Source: a virus. From it: a stretch of 64,000 bases of DNA. A model generated the notes under the pieces. It was not told where the DNA came from, did no database searches, and worked only from the letters and a program-made list of their open reading frames with translations. The DNA is taken from the IMG/VR virus record IMGVR_UViG_3300032229_000533, positions 62,001 through 126,000 of that record; one strand, written 5' to 3'. The translations under genes were made by a program, and so were the position numbers. Of this stretch, positions 16,076 through 24,601 are shown piece by piece. Each line of letters begins with the position of its first letter. Positions within the stretch are counted from its first letter, which is position 1.

Positions 16076-19000
16076 TTATAATCCGTATTTTGATTTATTG
16101 GCATTGAAGTTTTGTAATACTTGAGAACCTGTCAGTGCTGAGTTATACATTCTAACAACACCCATTCTACCATTCAACCATTGAGAGAATTGTCCACCAT
16201 TAAATGAACCCAAATATAAAGGTGACGATGTGTTTTTAATACTTGTAACCGAATGAGAAATGCTTCCAATTAAACTACCATTTATGTAAAGGGCTAATGA
16301 ATTACTTGCAACGTTAGTCCATACACCAACAACTTGATACCAAGTGTTAATACTTAAAGTAGATGATGGAGTTGTAGTTGATGTCGAGCCATTACCTATT
16401 TCCATAAATGTACCACCATTTGCTATAGTCCTTAAACCATAACCCCAATCCGCAGAGTTACCACCATCAGTTTTTGCAATTAAAATTCTACTCGCCCCTG
16501 TAATTACAGAATGATTAACCCAAAACTCAATAGTCCAATCCCCAGTTCCTGGTTCTAACAAAATATTGTCGGCAACACTGACTTGAGAAGATGTACCATT
16601 AAATGAGAAATATGGTGATGTAAATGTGATGTTGGACATTGTTCCATTCAAACCATTACCCGATAAATCATTTATTGTGGTACCACTACCTGAATAACTT
16701 GATGAATTACTTGGGTCATAATATAATACAAGATTACTTGATACAGGGGCATTAGGTGTTGAAGTCGGTGTCGGAGTAGTGGTTGTTGTTGGTGTATTAG
16801 TTGGAGTTACTGTGGGGGTAGATGTTGGTGTTGTTGTTGGAGTTGGTGTTACTAATGAGTTTTCAATTGTCATTACAATTGAACTTGAATTTGCCCCTGA
16901 ACCCCATGCCCATGTGTATGTTCCAGGTGTTAGTCCCATACTTGTAATTGTTGCTCCCGTATAAGTTGCAGTTCCACTAATAACTGTATTTGATGTATAT
17001 CCTGAAGGTACTATTATTACACGTCCACTTACACCACCAGAAACAACACCAAATGTTGAACCTGAAGATATTGGGGTTGGAACAACAAGGTTGTTTCCAA
17101 AAGTGGTTGAGTAACCAGTCAACGACGCACCTCCATATCGTTGAACTGACGAGGATGGGCCGATTGCCCAAATACCAGCAAGCGCCTGAAATGCCGACCC
17201 ATTAGTTCCACTACTAGCTAAAGATAATGCGCTTAAATTAAAACTACCTGAACCACTCCATACAACATTAGGTCCTACTTCGGAAACTCTTACTGTAAAG
17301 ATATTAGTTGCCGCTGATGTGGGTGTTGGAGTTGATGTAGTTGTGGTGGTAGGTGTAACCGTTGTAGTGTTGGTTGGCGTTTGTGTTACTGTATTAGTTG
17401 GTGTTTGTGTAACCGTTGGTGTTGGGGTTACCTCAATAAAATTTGGGGATAAGAAATTATACATTTGGTTTATCTCAGAAAAACTTAATTTTCTATCGTA
17501 GAAATATAGATTTGCCAAATACCCAAATGATTGTCCTGCAAGAAGGTTATTACCCCACATTACGTGAATATCTCCACCCGCACCATAAGCAACCGTTCCA
17601 ACCTGCGTTCCGTTAATATAGAAAATACTTGATGTACTATCACCAACAACCGCATATTGAGTCCACACATCTTCAATCGGTGTAACATCGTACCCTGAAT
17701 CTCTAAACACACTATCATAGAACCCTAAATTATCGGTATTTACTTGAACTAAAATTGGTAACTCATTATTTGTTCTTAATAAGGACCTCCAACCTGAAGA
17801 GCTTGGTATAATTCTTGACCAAGTAACATATGTATAACCTGATGTTGGTAATGATGGTCCAGTACCATTAACCTGAACTGACTCAGTACCTGTACTACAA
17901 TCAAAACATTTTACACCATTTAGAGTTGTGAATGTTGCTCCACCCGATAAAGTGTTATCGTATGAACCTGTTAAATCAAAAACTGTTGTACCCGTACCAG
18001 GATAACTATCAGTTTTATTAGCATCTAACTGCATAATAAGACCTGATAATACAATATTAGGTGTTGGTGTTACTGTTGGAGTATTAGTCGGAGTTTCAGT
18101 ATTAGTAGGTGTTACAGTATTAGTTGGCGTCTCTGTATTAGTCGGTGTTGGTGTTACTGTATTAGTTGGCGTCTCTGTATTAGTCGGTGTTGGTGTTACT
18201 GTTGGAGTATTAGTCGGCGTCTCTGTGTTTGTAGGCGTAGGTGTGTTAGTCGGCGTCTCTGTGTTTGTAGGTGTTGGAGTATTAGTTGGGGTTTCGGTTA
18301 CTGTTGGAGTTGGTGTTTCAGTATTAGTTGGCGTCTGAGTTGGTGTTTCTGTGTTGGTTGGTGTTGGCGATGGCATTGGGTCAACAAACATTAAGTACTC
18401 ATCGGTACCAACACTCAAATATTCGTTAATACCAACCAATATTGGGTTTATTAATTGTGTCTCAAATGTTGGTGTCGGTGTTGGCGTTTGGGTTGGGGTT
18501 TCTGTATTAGTTGGGGTAGGAGTTGGTGTTGCATTATAAGTGTACCCTGTTACAAATGCATATGTGTAAGTGGTTCCTGTTTGAGTTACGGTAATTCCAC
18601 TGAAATTAGAAATTTGAGTTGCGTCTAAATAAGCGTCAAATAGTACCGTTTGAGTAAACCCTGTCAATTCTCCAAATGGGATTGTTACTGATACAGGATT
18701 GAGTATTTCGTAAGGTGGTGTTGAAGTTTCTATTTGGTCAACAAATGATACTGTAATTGTCTCATTGAGTACCGTACTGGCAGTTACTCCGTATCCCGCA
18801 TAAATTGAACCAGGAGAGTAATACGATTCAATAGTTAGTATAACAGATGCTGGCGTTTGAGTAGGGGTTTGAGTATTTGTTGGTGTTAATGTTTGCGTTG
18901 GTGTATTAGTTGGAGTTTCAGTTGGAGTTGGTGTATTAGTTGGAGTTTCACTTGGCGTTAATCCAATAGTAACTGAAGGTGTTGGTGTGTTAGTTGGAGT

Positions 19001-19321
19001 TTCGGTGTTAGTTGGGGTTGGAGTATTGGTATTAGTTGTGGTTGGAGTATTTGTATTAGTTGGTGTAATAGTTGGTGTTGGAGTAATAGTTGGCGTTAAA
19101 CTACTTGTCGGAGTTGGAGTTGGTTCAGGAATGGTAAGTGTGTATGTATAATCATAAGTTGGAACGTAACAATCGTAAGTACCGTAATAATAACTTGATA
19201 GATATGGAAATGGAAAAACTTTAGTACCCAAATCAATGGTACCTCCACTTTGCGGATAATATGTTACATAGGTGGTTTGACCACTTAAATTATCACTTAA
19301 AATTCTTACTCCTAATGCCAT
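16076..19321 (-). CDS. Giant modular adhesin: Thr-Pro stalks, two LamG domains
   Basis: Protein of 1081 residues from the start chosen here (MALGVRIL). A longer frame begins at 19363, but that start overlaps the upstream gene by 17 bases, whereas 19321 leaves a normal gap with a TATTTAT motif. Order of modules: N-terminal domain; Thr/Pro stalk; beta domain (about 155-270); long TPTNTETP stalks; a LamG-like (concanavalin-type) domain (about 425-600); stalk; a domain like that of PEP-CTERM-associated proteins (VPSGYTSNTVISG, then GLTPGTYTWAWGSG); stalk; a C-terminal LamG domain (about 870-1081, with WTIEFWVNH). LamG folds often bind glycans, so this is likely a host-recognition fibre. Confidence 0.82.
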   Translation of the reverse strand: MALGVRILSDNLSGQTTYVTYYPQSGGTIDLGTKVFPFPYLSSYYYGTYDCYVPTYDYTYTLTIPEPTPTPTSSLTPTITPTPTITPTNTNTPTTTNTNTPTPTNTETPTNTPTPSVTIGLTPSETPTNTPTPTETPTNTPTQTLTPTNTQTPTQTPASVILTIESYYSPGSIYAGYGVTASTVLNETITVSFVDQIETSTPPYEILNPVSVTIPFGELTGFTQTVLFDAYLDATQISNFSGITVTQTGTTYTYAFVTGYTYNATPTPTPTNTETPTQTPTPTPTFETQLINPILVGINEYLSVGTDEYLMFVDPMPSPTPTNTETPTQTPTNTETPTPTVTETPTNTPTPTNTETPTNTPTPTNTETPTNTPTVTPTPTNTETPTNTVTPTPTNTETPTNTVTPTNTETPTNTPTVTPTPNIVLSGLIMQLDANKTDSYPGTGTTVFDLTGSYDNTLSGGATFTTLNGVKCFDCSTGTESVQVNGTGPSLPTSGYTYVTWSRIIPSSSGWRSLLRTNNELPILVQVNTDNLGFYDSVFRDSGYDVTPIEDVWTQYAVVGDSTSSIFYINGTQVGTVAYGAGGDIHVMWGNNLLAGQSFGYLANLYFYDRKLSFSEINQMYNFLSPNFIEVTPTPTVTQTPTNTVTQTPTNTTTVTPTTTTTSTPTPTSAATNIFTVRVSEVGPNVVWSGSGSFNLSALSLASSGTNGSAFQALAGIWAIGPSSSVQRYGGASLTGYSTTFGNNLVVPTPISSGSTFGVVSGGVSGRVIIVPSGYTSNTVISGTATYTGATITSMGLTPGTYTWAWGSGANSSSIVMTIENSLVTPTPTTTPTSTPTVTPTNTPTTTTTPTPTSTPNAPVSSNLVLYYDPSNSSSYSGSGTTINDLSGNGLNGTMSNITFTSPYFSFNGTSSQVSVADNILLEPGTGDWTIEFWVNHSVITGASRILIAKTDGGNSADWGYGLRTIANGGTFMEIGNGSTSTTTPSSTLSINTWYQVVGVWTNVASNSLALYINGSLIGSISHSVTSIKNTSSPLYLGSFNGGQFSQWLNGRMGVVRMYNSALTGSQVLQNFNANKSKYGL

Positions 19322-19325
19322 CTTT

Positions 19326-19332
19326 ATAAATA
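19326..19332 (-). promoter_or_regulatory. TATTTAT motif of 16076-19321
   Basis: Sense TATTTATAAAG followed directly by ATG (4 bases between motif and start). If this is a -10-like element the transcript would be leaderless, as at 40521 and 2706. Confidence 0.4.
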
Positions 19333-19346
19333 TTGAATCGTTATTT

Positions 19347-19916
19347 TTAACATAGACCCACATTTAACACCAAAGTACCACTAATCTGTATAAATCTAGA
19401 ACCATTTGATATTGTGAAGTTTGAGTTTATTGGTGGAATTGTTAACGATGAATTACCAAACACGTTATCACCAGGAACTAAAAGTCCAAATGGTTTTGTT
19501 GTGTATATCGTTACATTTGCTGGATTCGCAAACATATTTGCCGCCTCACAAGCGTTTTGATAATAACCACCGCTCCATAAGTTATAATTAAAAATAACGT
19601 TTGGTGTTGTGCTAGGTGTTGGGGTAGGTGTAGGTGTTACAGGTGTTGGGGTAGGTGTAGGTGTTACAGGTGTTGGGGTAGGTGTAGGTGTTATGGTTGG
19701 TGTAGGAGTGTTTGAAGGGCATAATCCAATGAAAACAACATTAAGTGGTGCCCCATATTCTTCAACCAATATGTCTTTGGCACAAAAATAACTTGTTTGC
19801 AAGGGTTCAACAGGGGTTACACCAATAATATCAGTACATCCCGTCCATCTATAATACCCTTCTTGGACATTATTATAATTTGTTATTCTAAAATAATTAC
19901 AATCTGTTGTATACAT
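19347..19916 (-). CDS. Small fibre protein: two Cys-containing domains joined by a Thr-Pro stalk
   Basis: Protein of 189 residues: an N-terminal domain (about 1-68) with several cysteines (C6, C27, C45), a Thr/Pro stalk (about 69-105) made of three TPTPTPTPV units, and a C-terminal knob (about 106-189) with ACEAANMFANPANVTIY and an ending GTLVLNVGLC. The knob shares its ACxxA and aromatic pattern with the Cys-rich module inside the 11655-13130 protein, so both may carry the same small binding module. It starts five bases before the stop-side end of the 19922-21820 gene and is likely co-transcribed with it. Confidence 0.7.
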   Translation of the reverse strand: MYTTDCNYFRITNYNNVQEGYYRWTGCTDIIGVTPVEPLQTSYFCAKDILVEEYGAPLNVVFIGLCPSNTPTPTITPTPTPTPVTPTPTPTPVTPTPTPTPSTTPNVIFNYNLWSGGYYQNACEAANMFANPANVTIYTTKPFGLLVPGDNVFGNSSLTIPPINSNFTISNGSRFIQISGTLVLNVGLC

Positions 19917-19921
19917 TTTTA

Positions 19922-21820
19922 TTACTCAATTAATAGATAATACAAATCATTCGCAGGTATTGTTATTCTACAATTAGGACAATCTGGATTTAATAAATTG
20001 TATTTATTTTTTAATATTTTAAAATTGTGTTTTATTTGTGCTGGATTTAATGGTTCAGTATACATTCTAAATGCACTGATATCTCCAATCATACTACCAC
20101 CAAACAATTCTTCTAATCTAATTTGAGTGGTTAATCCTGAATAAATTGTATTGTCTAAATCATGAGTTGTTAAACACTCTGGGTCTTGTTGATATTGAAG
20201 TCCGCTTAAATCAACTGGACATCCACCTGAAAAAGTTAAGTTGTCGTGAAGACCTTGGGTACCACCACCAATTGAAATGTTATATCCAACACCAATTTGT
20301 TTTTCTTTTTCAACATTTAGTAATCTTGGAATAATTTCTTCAAAGTTTTCCGCAACCATGAATAACTTACCATTAACATAGAACTTAAGAGTACCTAATC
20401 TATACTTTTGTTCTTCAGTCCACATGTCATTAAATGTAACAACTTCAGTCGACGCTGGGTCATAAGGTTGTTCGTGTGTAATTGGTGGCTCAATTAATGA
20501 AACACTCCTACCTTCAATTGTTGCAAAATACACATCTTTAACTAACAACCCTAATCCACCCTTATCATAAAGGTCACAAGTGTCTAACCACTCATATCTT
20601 TGGAATACCGCATCAATTTGAGCCCAATGTTCAACATTTTGATATGTCGTACCAGAACAATCATCAAATATTCCTCTTGTTGAACACCATTCGGTTACCG
20701 ATGTTCCTGTAACATAAGTTATTCCTGTCAAACAAGTTCCAGTACTTTCACACCCTCCTGTTATTCTGTATGTTTTAACACACAATCTTGGGCTACCAGT
20801 ATCCCCACTTAATCTTAATGACAACGCGTTTGAAACCTCATCATACAATGGGTCTTTTTCTGGATATTGGGCTTTGGTTGTACAATCACACGCGCATCCA
20901 CAATTACATGTTGTTATTGTTCCTCCTGATGGTTGATAAACTTGAAGGCATTGTGATGATGTATTTGCACTACTTGCACATCCACAAGTGTGCATACAAG
21001 TTAAACCTGAAGTAACTCTTGTATATCCTGTGTCTTGTTTTGGGCTACCATCGGCATAGTGATAAAATTTATTTTCGGCTCTTGCCCCCATGTAAAAGAA
21101 TGTCCCTTTATTTTCAGGGTATCTAACATTTAAACCAACTGAAGTATTACCAGTCCATCTATATTTTAACATGAACTCTGCAGTCCAACCTAAACTAACT
21201 CTTTCAGGAAAAACTTGATAATCATATCCAGCAAGTTTGTAGAATCCTTGATAGAATCCACCATTTAAAGTTGCAACATATCCAATATCTCCACCAGCGT
21301 TTGTATACGATAAATTATAATCGTATGAACCATCATTCCACAATCTATTTTGTGTTGTTGTAAAACCAGTGATAGGATGAAGTTTCATTCTCCTATCATA
21401 CTTATATCTGCTAAATTTATCAGAAATATTTGTGTATAACCCTGTTGTTACTTGAATAGTCTCTCCTGACATGTTCTGTACCAACCCGTTATCAATACCT
21501 GTCAGTCCAACATCACATAAGTTAGTAACTATGGGACAAAAATTTGGGTCAGTATCAGTTGGGTTCCAATAATTTTCAGAAACAATGGTATCACTACTAA
21601 AAACACAAGGTGAAACCTGACATAATGTGGTACCACTACTATTAAAATCAAATCTGAATGGCATTCTATTACCATCATCCTCACCAATCAATAACGGTGA
21701 AAAGATAACTTCTTGGTCATAATCTTTTTCGTCAGAAGCAAGACATAAGTCGGTCACTTCATTAACAGGTTTTAGACCAAATCTTCTAAAATTATATTGA
21801 TTAATATTTTGATATGCCAT
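19922..21820 (-). CDS. Large virion-like protein, LamG-like fold with Cys-rich insertion
   Basis: Protein of 632 residues. The middle section (WTAEFMLKYRW, then GTFFYMGARAENKF) and the C-terminal part (LGTLKFYVNGKLFMVAENFE, then GDISAFRMYTEPLNPAQIKH) follow the concanavalin/LamG strand pattern, but the fold is split by a Cys-rich insertion of about 130 residues that holds CMHTCGCA and CNCGCACDC, which look like metal-binding clusters or dense disulfides. First gene of the fibre block on this strand, with a TATTTAT motif 9 bases upstream that shares a divergent promoter region with 21874. Probably a tail or baseplate-attached structural protein. Confidence 0.7.
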   Translation of the reverse strand: MAYQNINQYNFRRFGLKPVNEVTDLCLASDEKDYDQEVIFSPLLIGEDDGNRMPFRFDFNSSGTTLCQVSPCVFSSDTIVSENYWNPTDTDPNFCPIVTNLCDVGLTGIDNGLVQNMSGETIQVTTGLYTNISDKFSRYKYDRRMKLHPITGFTTTQNRLWNDGSYDYNLSYTNAGGDIGYVATLNGGFYQGFYKLAGYDYQVFPERVSLGWTAEFMLKYRWTGNTSVGLNVRYPENKGTFFYMGARAENKFYHYADGSPKQDTGYTRVTSGLTCMHTCGCASSANTSSQCLQVYQPSGGTITTCNCGCACDCTTKAQYPEKDPLYDEVSNALSLRLSGDTGSPRLCVKTYRITGGCESTGTCLTGITYVTGTSVTEWCSTRGIFDDCSGTTYQNVEHWAQIDAVFQRYEWLDTCDLYDKGGLGLLVKDVYFATIEGRSVSLIEPPITHEQPYDPASTEVVTFNDMWTEEQKYRLGTLKFYVNGKLFMVAENFEEIIPRLLNVEKEKQIGVGYNISIGGGTQGLHDNLTFSGGCPVDLSGLQYQQDPECLTTHDLDNTIYSGLTTQIRLEELFGGSMIGDISAFRMYTEPLNPAQIKHNFKILKNKYNLLNPDCPNCRITIPANDLYYLLIE

Positions 21821-21828
21821 ATTACAAT

Positions 21829-21857
21829 GATAAATACCTTGTGAGCTAGTATTTATA
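21829..21857. promoter_or_regulatory. Divergent TATTTAT pair, inverted repeat
   Basis: ATAAATAC (21830-21837) and GTATTTAT (21849-21856) are perfect 8-bp inverted copies with an 11-base spacer. They point outward: TATTTAT in sense 9 bases before the 21820 start on the minus strand, and 17 bases before the 21874 start on the plus strand. This is the clearest evidence that the motif is directional. The 53-base gap holds nothing else. Confidence 0.65.
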
Positions 21858-21873
21858 AGATAAAAAAGAAGAG

Positions 21874-22704
21874 ATGATTACAACAGATACAGAATTTTAT
21901 TCATCACCATACTACTTTCTACTAAGAGATAAAGGTAATAAATACTCTTTATACTACTCTGTGGAGGAAAATTTAACAGAAGCTCGTAAAAAAGACGAGG
22001 TAATTCATTTTGAAAAAAGTAAAGGTGATAAGGTTAAAAACCATCTTAAGAAAGTTGCCAAAGAGAAAAAAATTAAAACAACTAAAGGTCTTAAGAAAGA
22101 TTTAGAAGAATTAGTAAATTTAGACGGGGCGTTATCCAACTCTAAAGTTCCAATTCTTGACCCAAGACTTCACCCAATGAAAACAATGGACCAAACCGTT
22201 GCCGCGGCAAGAATAACAAATGACCCTATTTCTCGTGGTTATAGAACATATTACGGTGAATCGGTTGAAGAAGTTAGTGAAATTGATATGTCGGGAGCTT
22301 TTGGTTATGAAGAGACAGAAGATATGGACGGAGCAGAAACTTACAAATATTTAGTTAAAAAGATGGGTATGAACCCTGACGAAGCAAAAGAAAGAACAAA
22401 ACAAAAAGGTCAAGACCCAACAGGTAATAAAGATAAAAAATCAAAATATTATAAAGACAAAAATTTTGTAACAAGAGCAACCTTATCGGAAATTCAAAAA
22501 CAAAAGATGATTAAAGTTGTAGAGGATATATTGATGAATAAAAAAAATTCAGATAATTCTGAAGTTGGTAAAAAAGAAATGGGTAAAAGCATTGATGAAT
22601 TACCATTATTAATTAGAAAGAATTTAAAATCTCTTTTAAATCATGTTGAAAAAAACGGTTATTCAAAAGAAGATTTAATTAAATTAATAAAAAAAGGTGA
22701 ATAA
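21874..22704 (+). CDS. Unknown Lys/Glu-rich protein
   Basis: Protein of 276 residues with no recognisable domain. Highly charged; a basic N-terminal half (about 60-100) is followed by an acidic stretch (about 125-150: VEEVSEIDMSGAFGYEETED) and long predicted helices. No signal peptide or membrane helix. A TATTTAT motif lies 17 bases upstream, so it is first in a plus-strand unit with the next four genes; a virion or assembly role would fit but is unproven. The overlapping next gene uses a GTG start. Confidence 0.6.
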   Translation: MITTDTEFYSSPYYFLLRDKGNKYSLYYSVEENLTEARKKDEVIHFEKSKGDKVKNHLKKVAKEKKIKTTKGLKKDLEELVNLDGALSNSKVPILDPRLHPMKTMDQTVAAARITNDPISRGYRTYYGESVEEVSEIDMSGAFGYEETEDMDGAETYKYLVKKMGMNPDEAKERTKQKGQDPTGNKDKKSKYYKDKNFVTRATLSEIQKQKMIKVVEDILMNKKNSDNSEVGKKEMGKSIDELPLLIRKNLKSLLNHVEKNGYSKEDLIKLIKKGE

Positions 22705-23164
22705 AAGTTTATACGATAACGAAATAGAATTCCCGTCCGACAAAAGGGAACATATGAAAAAATGTTTTCATATGGTAAAGAATGCGGATGAAAATACTGA
22801 AGGTTATAATAGAAACAAAGAACTTCAATCTCAAAAATTCATTACTTATAAACAATTAAAAAGAATTAAAAACTTTTTTGATACGTTTAAAGGTAACCAC
22901 AAAGAACCTTCATTTATTTTAAATGGTGGTGTTGAAATCAAAAATTGGGTTAATGATGAATTAAGAAAAATGAGAGAGTATGTGAAAAACACCAAAACAA
23001 ATAAAATGAATGCGGGTATGATGAACCAATTTATTGACCCTCACGAAAAAAAAGATTTTACAAATGTAAGACCATCTCAAGAACATTCAAAAACGGTGGA
23101 CAAATATAATCCATCGGTTAATGAAAGTATTAAGAGAATAAATGAACTAATAACAAAAATATAA
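22697..23164 (+). CDS. Unknown basic helical protein
   Basis: Protein of 155 residues, unknown function. It opens with GTG at 22697, overlapping the upstream stop by 8 bases; the next in-frame ATG (22754) would shorten it by 19 residues and is a possible alternative. Rich in Lys, Asn and Glu, with predicted helices and a central motif FILNGGVEIKNWVNDEL. No membrane segment or known catalytic motif. Probably co-translated with its neighbours. Confidence 0.55.
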   Translation: MNKSLYDNEIEFPSDKREHMKKCFHMVKNADENTEGYNRNKELQSQKFITYKQLKRIKNFFDTFKGNHKEPSFILNGGVEIKNWVNDELRKMREYVKNTKTNKMNAGMMNQFIDPHEKKDFTNVRPSQEHSKTVDKYNPSVNESIKRINELITKI

Positions 23165-23168
23165 AACT

Positions 23169-23462
23169 ATGCCTAGTCAAATTAACGTAGATTTATCTCA
23201 AAACGTACCAAACGCACTTACTGCAGTCGCAGACCAAGAAAGAACTAAATTAATCCCAAAGAATGATTATAATAAAGTCGGCAACGAATATTCTGTAGTT
23301 AATAAAGATGCAGTTGCTGATGGAGACTCTTTAGGTAGAGGAACTGGTTCATTCTTAGATGTGTATAACACGACCGCAGGAACAATTGAAGACGTTGTTG
23401 AAAGAAAAAACGAAATAAAAATTAATAAATTTAACTCGTCAAAAGTATACCCTAATTTCTAA
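23169..23462 (+). CDS. Unknown small protein
   Basis: Protein of 97 residues, unknown function. It starts 4 bases after the previous stop and its own stop overlaps the next ATG by one base (TAATG), so it is probably co-translated with them. No known motif; it is polar and lacks a hydrophobic segment. Its place in a run of small genes between fibres and a glycan cluster suggests a virion-associated or connector role, without direct support. Confidence 0.5.
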   Translation: MPSQINVDLSQNVPNALTAVADQERTKLIPKNDYNKVGNEYSVVNKDAVADGDSLGRGTGSFLDVYNTTAGTIEDVVERKNEIKINKFNSSKVYPNF

Positions 23463-23902
23463 TGAAACTTCAAGGAGCATTAAAAGGTCTAATTTGTGAA
23501 ATCGCTTCTTTAGATAGTATTATTGATGCTATTAAAGGTAGAAAGATTGTCGTTATCTATTACGATGGTGATGAACCAGGTGGTAGAGGTTTAAGACAAA
23601 TTGAACCTGTGTGCCTAGGAGTTAGTAAAGCGGGTAATAAAGTTTTAAGAGCGTGGGACAGTGAAGGAGCGTCACATACAGGATATAAAGGAGAACAACC
23701 ATTACCTGGATGGAGACTTTTTAGATTAGATAAAATACTATCAAACAAACCTACAGGTGAGGTTTACAATGAACCTAAACCAGGTTATAATTTTAACGGT
23801 GATAAAAGTATGGTCAGCGTTATAATAAATGCTAAATTTGATAATAATCCTCAAACACCACCAACTCAAACACCACCAACTCAACCTCAAACACCTGAAT
23901 AA
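23462..23902 (+). CDS. WYL-like domain protein
   Basis: Protein of 146 residues. YYDGDEPGGRGLRQIEPVCL then VLRAWDSEGASH and WRLFRLDKILSN follow the WYL signature: a Y-x5-G-x-R start, an IEP strand, a W/Y-x-L-like strand and a closing FRLDKI. WYL domains bind ligands such as nucleic acids or nucleotides and regulate defence systems and transcription in bacteria; here there is no HTH or enzymatic partner, so it stands alone. The C-terminus is a Pro/Thr/Gln tail. The family call is from pattern reading; the function in a phage is open. Confidence 0.65.
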   Translation: MKLQGALKGLICEIASLDSIIDAIKGRKIVVIYYDGDEPGGRGLRQIEPVCLGVSKAGNKVLRAWDSEGASHTGYKGEQPLPGWRLFRLDKILSNKPTGEVYNEPKPGYNFNGDKSMVSVIINAKFDNNPQTPPTQTPPTQPQTPE

Positions 23903-23918
23903 GAAAATATAACATAAT

Positions 23919-24545
23919 ATGGATAGATTAATGGAAAAATTAGCTTTGTCTAAAGCAATTATGGATAAGGCGGATGGAATTAAAAGTTCAAATTCTATGA
24001 ACGGAGGATTACCACCCACATCATTACAACAATTAAATTCACCTGAAACATTTGATATACCAAATGTAAAATATAATATTCCTGCAGAATTTTTACAGGA
24101 ATCAGAACAAACGCAACAACCTTACCTTTCAAATGTACCAAGAGAAAATACCAAGCCAGTTGGGGTTCCAACAGTAGACGCAATTAAAAATTCTAAATTA
24201 CCTGATGAAATTAAAAGGTTAATGATGGAACACCCTATTGGACAACCTCAACAACAAAGTACTACAATATCTAATGATGTGATTGAAAGAGCATCAAGAT
24301 TAATGAACGCAAACAAAGAAGGATATATCCCTGAATCGGCAAAACCAAAACAACAACCACAATCCTCTGTGTCAGGAATTGACTATAAATTAATTAAAAA
24401 AATGATTAATGAGGCGGTTAATGATGCATTACATGAAAATGGTTTAATAACCGAAAGTTCCGAAAAATCAAACGAAGTTTTTAGTTTTAAAGTTGGTAAA
24501 CATATCTTTGAGGGTAAAGTTACCAAAATTAAAAAATTGTCCTAA
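23919..24545 (+). CDS. Unknown Pro/Gln-rich protein
   Basis: Protein of 208 residues with no recognised domain. A short N-terminal helix (MDRLMEKLALSKAIMDKADG) is followed by a long Pro/Gln/Ser-rich linker (about 30-150), then a helix-rich C-terminus (about 150-208) ending VFSFKVGKHIFEGKVTKIKK, which looks like a small beta hairpin. Similar disordered linker proteins act as virion assembly or scaffolding factors, but this is speculation. Last in the plus-strand run before the glycan cluster. Confidence 0.5.
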   Translation: MDRLMEKLALSKAIMDKADGIKSSNSMNGGLPPTSLQQLNSPETFDIPNVKYNIPAEFLQESEQTQQPYLSNVPRENTKPVGVPTVDAIKNSKLPDEIKRLMMEHPIGQPQQQSTTISNDVIERASRLMNANKEGYIPESAKPKQQPQSSVSGIDYKLIKKMINEAVNDALHENGLITESSEKSNEVFSFKVGKHIFEGKVTKIKKLS

Positions 24546-24551
24546 CCGCTT

Positions 24552-24558
24552 TATTTAT
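24552..24558 (+). promoter_or_regulatory. Possible TATTTAT motif before the plus-strand glycan cluster
   Basis: TATTTATCA, 43 bases before the 24602 ATG. The gap 24546-24601 also has a weak Bacteroidota-like box, TATATTTT, near 24574. Either could start the cluster; the evidence is weak. Confidence 0.3.
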
Positions 24559-24601
24559 CACTTATAAATTACTATATTTTTAAAAAATATATTAATTTAT
24601 T

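Noticed and set aside
19322-19363. Longer start of the giant adhesin at 19363
   Set aside because: It overlaps the upstream gene by 17 bases, and the motif and gap support 19321.
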